From Mesorhizobium sp. WSM4311 (lineage in GTDB: Bacteria > Pseudomonadota > Alphaproteobacteria > Rhizobiales > Rhizobiaceae), in contig NZ_NSFV01000002.1 of NCBI RefSeq assembly GCF_002295115.1, positions 62,001-126,000 of the forward strand: 64,000 nt of DNA, in the 5' to 3' direction. The notes beneath the pieces were generated by a model, which did not search any database, was not told the DNA's origin, and was given only the letters and a program-made list of their open reading frames with translations. Within the stretch, counting starts at the first letter, position 1; the number at the start of each line of letters is the position of its first letter. The position numbers and the translations under genes were made by a program. Shown here piece by piece: positions 25,059 to 33,671 of the stretch.

Positions 25059-25286
25059 GGGCCTGGGTATTCGCCGACAGCTCATCTTCCCGTGGCCAAA
25101 CTTCCGTGGTGCAATGTATGATCCGCAATGCAATTCCGGCAAGCAGCATGTATTCAAACAGGACTTTTCGCCAATCCGCCATGCAACTTTATTCGGGCGG
25201 CCGCATCTGCAATGGCGCTGACAATCGCCGTGCGCGCGGCGGCGCTGTCGCCATTGTCCAGCGCCGCAAGAAGCATTTCGATGCTG
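25059..25286. other. Convergent intergenic region
   Basis: About 230 bases between the ends of the SDR gene and the TetR gene. I see no supported gene, RNA or clear terminator. Confidence 0.4.
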
Positions 25287-25937
25287 TCAAGCTGAGACGC
25301 CGCACCCGTCGAGGACGATAGTCGTGATGGCGGCGGCCGCTGCGTCGTAGTCGGCCTTGGCCAGTTTGCTCTTTTCGAGCGCATTGGCTGCCAACGGTTC
25401 GAAATCGCCGTAGAACTGCGTCGCCGCCCACAGCATGATGAAAAAATGCCGGGCATCGACGGGCGCCATCTTGCCGTCGCGCACCCAGCCCTCGACGACG
25501 GCAGACCGCTCGCGCGTGACCCGCTGCATGTGCAGCTTTTGCTGCTTGCTCAGGAAGTGGGCACCTCGCAGCATTTCGTTGGCGAAGAAACGCGACTCGG
25601 CTGCATGCTTGCGTGAATAGTCGAGCTTGGCGCGGACATAGACGGCAATCGCCTCGCGCGGGTCGCGATCAGGCGTGATGTGCTCGAAGGCCTTGTCCCA
25701 CCCCGTCAGCAGATGCTCGATCACGTGGGTGTAGATTTCCTGCTTGGTCGAAAAGTAGTAGTAGACATTCGCCTTGGGCAGCCCGCAATGGTCAGCTATT
25801 TCCTGGATGCGCGTCCCGTCGAGGCCCTTTCGCGCGAACACGTCGACCGCCGCGCGCAGAATCTTCTCCCGGTTCCTGGCGCCAACCCTGTCTTCGGGGT
25901 TCTTGCCGCCCGGGCGTGCCGCTTTCTGTCCCGCCAT
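25287..25937 (-). CDS. TetR-family regulator, RutR-like
   Basis: Repressor of 216 residues. The N-terminal helix-turn-helix is at about residues 24-68 (GTRIQEIADHCGLPKANVYYYF). The ligand domain follows Escherichia coli RutR over its length, for example ESRFFANEMLRGAHFL and VEGWVRDGKMAPVDARHFF, then WAATQFYGDFEPL. RutR senses uracil and thymine and controls pyrimidine degradation. Two inverted repeats of RutR type lie just upstream, between this gene and the divergent + strand unit starting at 26131, so it probably controls both directions. The true ligand is not shown. Confidence 0.87.
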   Translation of the reverse strand: MAGQKAARPGGKNPEDRVGARNREKILRAAVDVFARKGLDGTRIQEIADHCGLPKANVYYYFSTKQEIYTHVIEHLLTGWDKAFEHITPDRDPREAIAVYVRAKLDYSRKHAAESRFFANEMLRGAHFLSKQQKLHMQRVTRERSAVVEGWVRDGKMAPVDARHFFIMLWAATQFYGDFEPLAANALEKSKLAKADYDAAAAAITTIVLDGCGVSA

Positions 25938-26027
25938 ATTCGCTCCGCCCCCCTGCCTGTACTTGTCCGGGCTCTATAGCACCCTTCGAAAATCGGCCCA
26001 AGCGATAGTGGCATGGTTTCAAAAAAA

Positions 26028-26043
26028 CTGACGATATGGTCAG
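26028..26043. promoter_or_regulatory. RutR-type operator, site 1
   Basis: CTGAC-GATATG-GTCAG is a 5+6+5 inverted repeat close to the RutR consensus TTGACCA-NN-TGGTCAA. It lies in the divergent promoter region upstream of both the TetR gene and the UDG-like gene. Confidence 0.68.
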
Positions 26044-26061
26044 GTTTTGTAATTTTGGAAG

Positions 26062-26077
26062 TTGACATTTTGGTCAG
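26062..26077. promoter_or_regulatory. RutR-type operator, site 2
   Basis: TTGAC-ATTTTG-GTCAG has the same spacing and the same flanking GTT as site 1, 34 bases further on. The tandem arrangement supports a specific regulator site rather than chance. Confidence 0.62.
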
Positions 26078-26130
26078 GTTCTTCGTAACGTCCCGATCGT
26101 TGGGAAGTTAAAGGGGAGGGCGTCGCCGCG

Positions 26131-26982
26131 ATGCCGGTTCAACTCAGGTCTGCGATGATTGAAACCTTGGCGGGTTGGCACGACGACATCGCACCGGCCT
26201 GGCGGGCCGCCCTTGGTGCCGTGTCGCTGGATTTCGATGCCATCGACCCGATGCTTGAGCTTGAGCCTTGGGAGCCGATCTTCCCGTCGCGGCGCGATAA
26301 GACTTTTCCTGGCGCGCCCAAGGGCGCGCACATGCTACGCGCCTTCGACGGCATTGCGCCGGAGGATGTGCGTTGCGTCATTCTTGGCCAAGACCCTTAT
26401 CCGGAGCCCGGTTTTTCCACCGGCCGTGCCTTCGAGGCCGGCAATGTCGCTGCCTGGCGCGAGCTCGACAAGATGTTCTCCAAGAGCATTCGCGCCTTCA
26501 CCCAGCAGATCGTCGCGGCGCGCACCGGCAATCTCGCCTATGCCCGGTCCTTCGCCGATTGGCCGGCGACGCTGGCCGCCATCGAGGACGGCCAGGTCGA
26601 TCTCGAGAGCGCCGACGTGCTGGCGCAGCGATGGGTCGACGACGGCGTTTTGCTTCTCAACGCGTCGCTGACGCTGTCTCGCTTCAAAGTCGAGATCGAC
26701 CCGCACCAGTCGAGCGGTCATCTGCCCTTGTGGCGTCCGCTGATACTCGCGGTGCTGCACCAGCTCGCTGGCCGTGGCGCTCCCGTCATCTTCATCGGCT
26801 TTGGCGACGCTGCCGCGCAGACGCTTGCTTTGGCGGGCATCATCGAAGGCCAGGGCCCACTGACCGGCTGCATTCTGCGCGACCATCCGGCGCGCGCCGA
26901 TGCGGTTCTGACGCTCGAAAACCCATTCCTGCTTTGCAACCGGTATCTGGAGGCGATGGGCGCCAAGCCCGTCGCATGGTGA
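26131..26982 (+). CDS. Uracil-DNA glycosylase family protein
   Basis: Family 1-like uracil-DNA glycosylase fold of 283 residues. Motif A is LGQDPYPEPGF with the catalytic aspartate; LLLNASLTL carries the uracil-binding asparagine; and DHPAR holds the histidine. The usual HPSPLS loop that enters the DNA minor groove is replaced by HPARADAVL. There is an N-terminal extension of about 60 residues. It heads a tight + strand gene series behind RutR-type operators: the GMC oxidoreductase starts three bases after its stop. It may be a repair enzyme or a relative acting on a non-DNA substrate; context leaves both open. Confidence 0.85.
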   Translation: MPVQLRSAMIETLAGWHDDIAPAWRAALGAVSLDFDAIDPMLELEPWEPIFPSRRDKTFPGAPKGAHMLRAFDGIAPEDVRCVILGQDPYPEPGFSTGRAFEAGNVAAWRELDKMFSKSIRAFTQQIVAARTGNLAYARSFADWPATLAAIEDGQVDLESADVLAQRWVDDGVLLLNASLTLSRFKVEIDPHQSSGHLPLWRPLILAVLHQLAGRGAPVIFIGFGDAAAQTLALAGIIEGQGPLTGCILRDHPARADAVLTLENPFLLCNRYLEAMGAKPVAW

Positions 26983-26985
26983 CAT

Positions 26986-28611
26986 ATGTCTGCAACAGAG
27001 ACCTACGATTTCATCATCGTCGGCGCCGGCTCGGCCGGTTGTGTTCTGGCCAACCGGCTGTCCGCCAACCCCGATCACAAGGTGCTGTTGCTGGAAGCGG
27101 GCGGTCGGGATTCCAATCCACTGTTCCGACTGCCCATGCTGATGGGCAAGCTGTTCCAGTCCGGCATCTACAACTGGCATTATCACACCGAGCCGGAACC
27201 CTTTCTCAACAACCGCTCGCTCTATTGGCCGCGCGGCAAGGCATTGGGCGGCTCGTCCACCATCAACGGCATGATCTATGTGCGCGGCAACCGCCACGAC
27301 TACGACCGCTGGGCGCAAATGGGGCTGCCCGGTTGGTCCTACGAAGATGTGCTGCCGGCCTTCCGCAGGTCGGAAGGACACATTCAGCGCAAGGATGCCC
27401 CGCATGGCACCGGGGGTGAGCTGACCGTCTGCCGGGCGCGCGGCTGGAACCCGCTGCTCGACGTGTTCTCGGCAGCGGGCGCGCAAGCCGGCTATCCGAT
27501 GAACGACGACTTCAACGGCGACGAACAGGAAGGCTTCGGCAAATTCGACTTCACCATCAAGGACGGCAAGCGCTGGTCGACCTCGTATGCGTTCCTGCGC
27601 CCGATCGCCGGACGCAAGAACCTGACCGTCCTGACCAAAGCGCTGACCCAGCGGATCGTCCTCGCCAACGGCAGAGCCGCCGGTGTCGAATTCTCCCATA
27701 ACGGTACGCTACGTACCGCTCATGCCGAACGCGAAGTCGTGGTTAGCGCCGGCGCGGTGAACTCACCGCAAATCCTTTTGCTGTCGGGTATCGGGTCTGC
27801 CGACGAGCTCGCAGAGCATGGCATCAAGGCCATTCACAATCTGCCCGGCGTCGGGAAGAACCTGCAGGATCATGTCGATTGCGTGTTGTCCTACGAATGC
27901 ACCCAGCCAATCACGCTGTTCAGCGACCTGCGTGTCGACAGGCTGACCTGGTCGCTGGTCGAAGGCATGTTGTTCGGCCGCGGCATCACCACGACATTCC
28001 CCTATGAGGCAGGCGCGTTCATCAAATCGCGGTCGGATCTGGTTGCGCCCGACATCCAGCTGCATTTCATGCCAGCTCTGGAAAAGACCGCCAACCTGCA
28101 CTTTCCCAGTCCGTTCAAGCGCGCGGCTGTCGAAGCCAATCACGGCTTCACGCTGCGGGTAGGGCCTGTCAACCCGGAGAGCCGGGGCGCCATCACGCTG
28201 GCATCCGCCGATCCCAAGGTGCCGCCCAGAATCCAGGCCAATTATCTCGAAACCGAGTTTGATCGTCAGACCATGATCGCCGGCATTCGGCTGACGCGAG
28301 AGATCATCAACCAACCCGCCTTCGACGCCTATCGCGGACGCGAGCTCGCGCCCGGTCCTCAGGTCGAGACCGACGCCGATCTTGTCGAATGGCTGAAGGC
28401 GACCGCCATGACGACATTCCATCCGGTCGGCACATGTAAGATGGGCAACGATGAGCGCGCCGTCGTCGACGCGCGTCTCAAGGTCCATGGCATCGACGGC
28501 CTGCGCGTCGCCGACGCTTCGATCATGCCGGTCATTTCCAGCGGCAACACCAATGCGCCAGCGATCATGATCGGTGAAAAATGTGCCGAGTTCATCCTGA
28601 ACGCTGCCTGA
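26986..28611 (+). CDS. GMC-family FAD oxidoreductase (choline dehydrogenase-like)
   Basis: Flavoprotein that oxidises an alcohol. The FAD dinucleotide motif VGAGSAGCVLANRL is at the N-terminus, the GMC signatures are GKALGGSSTINGMIYVRG and SAGAVNSPQILLLSGIG, and the catalytic histidine region is FHPVGTCKMG near the C-terminus with SGNTNAPAIMIGEK. Length 541 is typical. It shows no signal peptide. It lies between a UDG-like gene and a NIPSNAP gene in a series that also encodes a nucleoside-type importer, so its natural substrate may be the sugar alcohol part of a nucleoside or an unrelated alcohol. Confidence 0.9.
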   Translation: MSATETYDFIIVGAGSAGCVLANRLSANPDHKVLLLEAGGRDSNPLFRLPMLMGKLFQSGIYNWHYHTEPEPFLNNRSLYWPRGKALGGSSTINGMIYVRGNRHDYDRWAQMGLPGWSYEDVLPAFRRSEGHIQRKDAPHGTGGELTVCRARGWNPLLDVFSAAGAQAGYPMNDDFNGDEQEGFGKFDFTIKDGKRWSTSYAFLRPIAGRKNLTVLTKALTQRIVLANGRAAGVEFSHNGTLRTAHAEREVVVSAGAVNSPQILLLSGIGSADELAEHGIKAIHNLPGVGKNLQDHVDCVLSYECTQPITLFSDLRVDRLTWSLVEGMLFGRGITTTFPYEAGAFIKSRSDLVAPDIQLHFMPALEKTANLHFPSPFKRAAVEANHGFTLRVGPVNPESRGAITLASADPKVPPRIQANYLETEFDRQTMIAGIRLTREIINQPAFDAYRGRELAPGPQVETDADLVEWLKATAMTTFHPVGTCKMGNDERAVVDARLKVHGIDGLRVADASIMPVISSGNTNAPAIMIGEKCAEFILNAA

Positions 28612-28627
28612 CGGGACAAGGAACGCC

Positions 28628-28981
28628 ATGATTGTCGAACACCGCACCTACACATTCCGGCCCGGCACGGTCGATTCGTGGATGCAGAAATACGAGGCCG
28701 AGGGCCTCCCTGTGCAAAAGAAGCACCTCAACCGTTTCCTCGGGCTCTACGTTTCCGAGATCGGGCATCTTCATACGACGGTTCTGATGTGGGGCTACGA
28801 CAGCCTCGCCGATCGCGAGGCGCGCCGCGCCGCCATGTATGCAGACCCCGACTGGCAGAAATTCATCGGCGAAGTCTGGGCGCTGAACGCCATCCAGTCC
28901 CAGGACGTGATGATCATGAATCCGGCACCGTTTTCCCCCCGGTGTCTGATGGCGAACACGAGCGTGACCGGGGACGGATGA
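28628..28981 (+). CDS. NIPSNAP family protein
   Basis: A 117-residue dimeric alpha-beta barrel protein. It opens with MIVEHRTYTFRPGTVDSW, followed by a central YDSLADREARRAAMYADPDW and an end in NPAPFSP, as in bacterial NIPSNAP proteins. The biochemical role of the family is not settled; members often accompany catabolic oxidoreductases. It follows the GMC gene after 16 bases and probably belongs to the same transcript. AAGGAA precedes the ATG. Confidence 0.85.
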   Translation: MIVEHRTYTFRPGTVDSWMQKYEAEGLPVQKKHLNRFLGLYVSEIGHLHTTVLMWGYDSLADREARRAAMYADPDWQKFIGEVWALNAIQSQDVMIMNPAPFSPRCLMANTSVTGDG

Positions 28982-29071
28982 GGCATCGGATGCCGCCTCA
29001 AGAAGGTGGCACCAGAACTTTCAAGGGAACGGCGAGCCGGAAACGCGGACGCCAAAAAAGGGAAGACTGTC

Positions 29072-30139
29072 ATGACGAGCAATTTTGACGACCGGGCGAT
29101 CCTCGCCGCGGGATTGAATCGCCGCAGCTTCATCAAGGCCGGCGCCAGCGCGGCAGCGCTTGCCGCCGTAAGCGGTGCGCTATCCAAGGTGGCATATGCG
29201 GCTGACGGATTCATCGCGCTGGTGCACACCCAGGCAGCGGGCGACCAGAGCGCGGTCGATTCCATGATCGCCAAGATCAACCAGCTGGCGCAGGAAAAGG
29301 GAGTTCAGGCGCGCGTCGTCTACGCCCAGGATCCGGCGACCTACGAAACCATCTTTCGCACGCTGGCCGATGCCGGCGCATCGGTCATCGTCTCGACCTT
29401 CAACGAGGTTGGTGAGCCGTTCAAGGCGCTGGCGCCGTCCTATCCCAAAACCAAATGGATCCAGCTGTTCGGCGACGCTATCGAGCCGCCGCTGCCCAAT
29501 GTTGTGACCGTATCCTATGACTATTATCTCGGGTGCTATCTGTCGGGTTTGTTCGCCGCGCGCATGACCAAGAGCGGCAAGATCGGCTATATCGGCGGCA
29601 TCTCCATTCCCCCGCTCAACGCCGATTTCAATGCGCTGAAGGCCGGCGCTCTTTCGGTCAATCCGGACCTAACCGTGACTGCCGCCTTTGCCGGTTCGTT
29701 CCAGGACCCCGCCAAGGGCCAGGAAATCGCCACCCAGATGTTCAACGACGGCATCGACTACATCCAGACCGACTCTGCGGCCACCGATGGCGGCATCATT
29801 GCCGCCGCCAATGAGGGCGCGGGGCGCATGCTCTCCACCCTTGCGCGGGCGCAGTATCCACTCGGTCCGAAGTCGATCGTCGGCATCGTCAGCCTCGACT
29901 TCGGCCAGTCGCTCTACATCGAGGTCGGCAAGGCGCTTGGCGCGGAATGGGCTGGCGGCAAGCATGTCGCCACCGGTCTGGGCACCGGCGTGGTCGAATT
30001 CGAGCTGTCGCCGCTCTATGCCGAGCAGGGCCCGGCGGATCGGGTTGCCAAATCCAAGGAAATCTGGGCTGAGATCGAGAAGACCAAGGCCGGCATTCTC
30101 GACGGCTCCATCGTCGTGCCCTTCAACACCACGCTTTGA
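29072..30139 (+). CDS. BMP-family ABC transporter substrate-binding protein
   Basis: Periplasmic receptor of the basic membrane protein class, which in known cases binds nucleosides or purines. The N-terminus NRRSFIKAGASAAALAA is a twin-arginine type signal, cut near VAYAADG (about residue 46). The mature part starts FIALVHTQAAGDQSAVDS and includes GYIGGISIPPLNADFNALKAG. It has 355 residues from this start; GGGAAG precedes the ATG. ATPase and two permease genes follow with overlaps, so the whole importer is encoded here. Confidence 0.88.
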   Translation: MTSNFDDRAILAAGLNRRSFIKAGASAAALAAVSGALSKVAYAADGFIALVHTQAAGDQSAVDSMIAKINQLAQEKGVQARVVYAQDPATYETIFRTLADAGASVIVSTFNEVGEPFKALAPSYPKTKWIQLFGDAIEPPLPNVVTVSYDYYLGCYLSGLFAARMTKSGKIGYIGGISIPPLNADFNALKAGALSVNPDLTVTAAFAGSFQDPAKGQEIATQMFNDGIDYIQTDSAATDGGIIAAANEGAGRMLSTLARAQYPLGPKSIVGIVSLDFGQSLYIEVGKALGAEWAGGKHVATGLGTGVVEFELSPLYAEQGPADRVAKSKEIWAEIEKTKAGILDGSIVVPFNTTL

Positions 30140-30157
30140 GCCTGTTGGCTGACAGGC
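30140..30157 (+). other. Small stem-loop after the binding-protein gene
   Basis: GCCTGT and ACAGGC pair across a six-base loop right after the stop codon, before the ATPase start at 30170. As after the amino-acid binding protein at 12262, this may protect the upstream message. Confidence 0.45.
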
Positions 30158-30169
30158 GAACCTGGATCG

Positions 30170-31738
30170 ATGACCCCGATGGACAATCCCGCACTCGAAT
30201 GCCGTGACGTTACCGTGGCCTATGGCAGCGTCATGGCCCTTTCGGGTGTGGGCATTGCTTTCGAACAGGGCAAGATTCACGCCGTGGTCGGTCAGAATGG
30301 CGCTGGAAAAACCACCTTTGCCCGCGTCGCGGCCGGACTTGTCCGGCCGGCCGCGGGCGAACTCAGGATCAACGGCCAGCAAGTCAAGACAGGCAAGGTC
30401 AAGGACGCGCGCGCCGCCGGCGTCGAACTCGTGCACCAGAGCTTTGCCTTGCCGCCGTCCTTCACGGTGGCCGAAGCCATGGAGTTCGGGTCGGACAGAG
30501 GCGCCGCTATCTTCACCCGCTCGGCATTGCAGAAGCGCTGGGCGCCGCATCTCAAGAGCCTCGATGTCAATGTCGATCCGAAGCGCCGGGTGCGCGACCT
30601 GCCGGTCGAGACGCAGCAAGGCATCGAGATCGCCCGCGCGTTGGTCGCCGACGCTAGGGTTCTGATCCTCGACGAGCCGACGGCGGTGCTTTCGCCTTCC
30701 GGAATCGAGATGCTGTTCGAGCGGGTGCGCAAGCTCAGGGATCGCGGCGTCACCGTGATCCTCATCCTGCACAAGATACGCGAGGTGCTGGCGATTGCCG
30801 ATACGGTCAGCGTGCTGCGCGGCGGCAGGCTTGTCGACGGGCCGGTAGCCTGCGCCGAGATCGGCGCCAAGCGTCTTGCCGAGATGATCGTCGGCCCGGC
30901 CGTCGCCAGGACCCTGGCGCCGGGTGATGCCGACGCGGCGACCGGCCGAGGCGCACCAGCCGCGCACACGGCGAACCACCACACTCCGGCCGATGCTGGG
31001 CTGGTCCTCGACATGCGCGGCGTCTCCACGCAGAGCGACGCCGAAGGGCCTGCCCTGCGCGATCTTTCGCTCACAATCAAGGCCGGCGAGATCGTCGGCA
31101 TTGCAGGCGTCGAGGGCAACGGCCAGCGAACGCTGGTGCGCGCCATCGCTGATCTTGTCGACGCGATGCACGGCACACTCGCCGTGGGCGGGGTCGATGT
31201 CACGGCCGCACCGCTGGCGCGCCGCCGCGCCGCCGGCCTGCGCATCATTCCATTCGAGCGCAACACTGAGGGCTTGAGCCTTTCGAGCAGCCTGTGGGAG
31301 AACTGGTCGGCGCGCGAATTGCTGCAATCGCGCTTGCTGAGCGCCATCAATCCGGCGCGGCTGAAAAAGCGCTGTGACGAGGCGCTTCAAGCATGGAGCG
31401 TGCACTATGCGACCACCGGCCAGCAAGCGGGTTCACTGTCGGGCGGCAACGCTCAGAAGGTGATCCTGGCGCGCGAGGTCGATGCCGACGCCAAGCTGAT
31501 CATCGCCGCGCAGCCGACGAGAGGTCTCGACATCGGCGCGACAGCCTTTGTCTGGCAATCGCTGCGAGAGGCACGCGACCGCGGCTGCGGCGTGCTCTTG
31601 ATCTCCTCGGACCTCGACGAGCTCTTCGACATCAGCGACCGGGTCGTCGTCATGCTGTCGGGAGAGGTCGCCGGCACATTTTCGGCGCCCTACCGGATCG
31701 GCGCAGTCGGCGCGGCCATGACAGGGGTTTCCCAATGA
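30170..31738 (+). CDS. BMP-type ABC transporter, duplicated ATP-binding protein
   Basis: Double-cassette ATPase of 522 residues, as in YufO and RbsA-like proteins. The first half has Walker A GQNGAGKTT, the loosely conserved signature VETQQGIEIARAL and Walker B VLILDEPTAVLSP. The second half has a degenerate Walker A GVEGNGQRTL, signature LSGGNAQKVILAREV and AAQPTRGLDIGA, so one of the two sites is probably inactive, as is usual for this class. Its stop overlaps the first permease start as ATGA. Confidence 0.9.
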   Translation: MTPMDNPALECRDVTVAYGSVMALSGVGIAFEQGKIHAVVGQNGAGKTTFARVAAGLVRPAAGELRINGQQVKTGKVKDARAAGVELVHQSFALPPSFTVAEAMEFGSDRGAAIFTRSALQKRWAPHLKSLDVNVDPKRRVRDLPVETQQGIEIARALVADARVLILDEPTAVLSPSGIEMLFERVRKLRDRGVTVILILHKIREVLAIADTVSVLRGGRLVDGPVACAEIGAKRLAEMIVGPAVARTLAPGDADAATGRGAPAAHTANHHTPADAGLVLDMRGVSTQSDAEGPALRDLSLTIKAGEIVGIAGVEGNGQRTLVRAIADLVDAMHGTLAVGGVDVTAAPLARRRAAGLRIIPFERNTEGLSLSSSLWENWSARELLQSRLLSAINPARLKKRCDEALQAWSVHYATTGQQAGSLSGGNAQKVILAREVDADAKLIIAAQPTRGLDIGATAFVWQSLREARDRGCGVLLISSDLDELFDISDRVVVMLSGEVAGTFSAPYRIGAVGAAMTGVSQ

Positions 31739-32772
31739 CGGGCAAATTCGTTTCGGTCTTGCGTGGGCTGATCTTCATCGTTATCGCCCTGGCGCTGTGC
31801 GGCGTCATTTTCCAGTTCGCCGGCTATTCGGCGCTCGGCATGTTCCACAGTGTCGCCGAAGGCGCGTTCTTCCGCCCGGGCGCATGGCAGCAGAGCCTGC
31901 GTTGGGCGCTGCCGCTGTTCATCACCGCCGCCGGTGTCGGCATTTCTTTCCGCGCCGGCTATTTCAACATCGGCGCGCAGGGCCAGTTCTACCTCGGCGC
32001 CATCTGTGCCGCTTTCATGGCCGAGTGGCTCAACGGCGCGCCCGCCTTCGTTGTCATTCCGGCCTGCTTTGCAGCCGGCATGACAGGTGGGGCGCTCTGG
32101 GCCCTGTGGCCGGGACTGCTGCGCCTGCAGTCCGGCACCGACGAAGTGATCACCACTCTGATGGGCAATTTCCTCGCTGGGCTGTTGCTGGTCTATGTCA
32201 CCGCCGGCCCGCTGAAGGACCCGTCAGGTTCGGGTCAGCAGGCCTCCAGCCGGCCGCTCGCGGCTGCCTATCGCATTTCGGATTCGCTGGGTCTGTCGCC
32301 GACCATTATCGTGATCGCCGCGCTGGTCGCGGTGGCGATGTGGCTGCTGGTCAATCGCACCGCCTTCGGCGTTCTGGCCAGCCTTGCCGGGCGCAACCCG
32401 ACCATGGTGCAGTGGCAGGGCGCAACGGTCTGGCGTTTGGGGCTTTCGAGCTTTCTGATCTCCGGTGCCCTGGCGGGCCTCGCCGGCACCATCGAGTTCA
32501 TGGGCCCCAACGGCCGTCTGGCCGGCGGGTTCCTGCCGACCCACGGCTTCACCGCTATCCTGATCGCGCTGGTGGCCAATCTGTCGGTGGTGGGTACGGC
32601 CTTCGTCTCGGTGTTCTTCGGCGGGCTTGCCTCGGCCGCGCTTTATCTGCCGATCATGGCAGGGCTGCCCTCGGCGGCCATCGAGATCATCAACGCCGCG
32701 ATTGCGCTTTTCATTACTGCCAAATCCGGCTTCGTCGACCGCCTCCTGGCGATCGGGAGGAGATCGGCATGA
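31735..32772 (+). CDS. BMP-type ABC transporter, permease 1
   Basis: Integral membrane subunit of 345 residues with about ten hydrophobic segments. The BPD_transp_2 signature is visible as NIGAQGQFYLGAICAAFM and, later, LAGLAGTIEFMGPNGRLAGGF. This is the YufP-like partner in nucleoside or purine importers. Start and stop both overlap neighbouring genes by four bases, showing tight coupling. Confidence 0.88.
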   Translation: MTGKFVSVLRGLIFIVIALALCGVIFQFAGYSALGMFHSVAEGAFFRPGAWQQSLRWALPLFITAAGVGISFRAGYFNIGAQGQFYLGAICAAFMAEWLNGAPAFVVIPACFAAGMTGGALWALWPGLLRLQSGTDEVITTLMGNFLAGLLLVYVTAGPLKDPSGSGQQASSRPLAAAYRISDSLGLSPTIIVIAALVAVAMWLLVNRTAFGVLASLAGRNPTMVQWQGATVWRLGLSSFLISGALAGLAGTIEFMGPNGRLAGGFLPTHGFTAILIALVANLSVVGTAFVSVFFGGLASAALYLPIMAGLPSAAIEIINAAIALFITAKSGFVDRLLAIGRRSA

Positions 32773-33662
32773 ACGACATCATAGTCGCCATCCTGCGTTC
32801 CGGCACGCCGCTCATCTATGTCACCATGGCGGGCGTCGTGGCCCAGCGCGCCGGCATATGGAATCTCGGCCTCGAGGGATTGATGATCATCGGCGCATGC
32901 ACGGCGATTGTCGGCATCGTGCTGACCGGCTCGTTCGCGTTGGCGATGCTGATTGCCATCATCCTGTGCGTGCTCGCCTCGGTGCTGCTGTGGTTCGTCA
33001 TCGAAAAGCTCAAGGCCAATCCGATCATCGCAGGCCTTGGATTGACCGGCCTCGGCCTCGGCGGCACGTCGCTTGCCGTCCAGGCCATCTTCGGCAGTCA
33101 GGCCGCCGTCACGGCCCCCTTCGGCGTGCCCAAGCTTGGCCCGGCTTTTGGACCTTTCGGGGTGCTGTCGATCTTCGTGCTGGCGATGCCCTTCGCGGTT
33201 TTCGCCATGTGGGTTCTGTTGCGGCGCACGCGCTTCGGTTTGCGGCTGGCGGCTTCGGGCGAGCACCCCTTTGCAGCCCGCAGCGTCGGCGCCAATCCCT
33301 CGCGCATGCGACTTGCAGCGTTGATCATTGGCGGGGTGCTTTGCGCCATTGGTGGCGCCGAACTGGCGGCGGGCAGTTTGCAGATCTACGCCCAGAACAT
33401 GACGGCGGGACGCGGCTTCATGGCTTTCGCCGCGGTTATTTTCGGGGCAGCGCATCCGATCGGTTCCGCATTTGCCGCGCTGTTCTTCTCCGTGGTCGGC
33501 GCCCTCGGCATTCGCGCCCAGTTGCTGTTCGGTGATGCTGTTCCGCATGACCTGCTTTTGGCCTTGCCTTATATCGCGACGGTGTTCGGCGTCTGGCTCA
33601 GCGGCAAGCTGCGCGGAGGGCGCAAGGCCGCCACGGGCTTCGCTGAACTGCGCGATTATTAG
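32769..33662 (+). CDS. BMP-type ABC transporter, permease 2
   Basis: Second membrane subunit (YufQ-like) of 297 residues with about eight hydrophobic segments and the family motif IWNLGLEGLMIIGACTAI. The ATG at 32769 overlaps the stop of the first permease. The amidohydrolase gene follows after nine bases, linking transport to hydrolysis of the imported compound. Confidence 0.88.
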   Translation: MNDIIVAILRSGTPLIYVTMAGVVAQRAGIWNLGLEGLMIIGACTAIVGIVLTGSFALAMLIAIILCVLASVLLWFVIEKLKANPIIAGLGLTGLGLGGTSLAVQAIFGSQAAVTAPFGVPKLGPAFGPFGVLSIFVLAMPFAVFAMWVLLRRTRFGLRLAASGEHPFAARSVGANPSRMRLAALIIGGVLCAIGGAELAAGSLQIYAQNMTAGRGFMAFAAVIFGAAHPIGSAFAALFFSVVGALGIRAQLLFGDAVPHDLLLALPYIATVFGVWLSGKLRGGRKAATGFAELRDY

Positions 33663-33671
33663 GACACGCAT

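Noticed and set aside
28982..28994. GGCATC-G-GATGCC as a terminator between NIPSNAP and the binding-protein gene
   Set aside because: A one-base loop cannot form a stable hairpin as drawn and no T tract follows.
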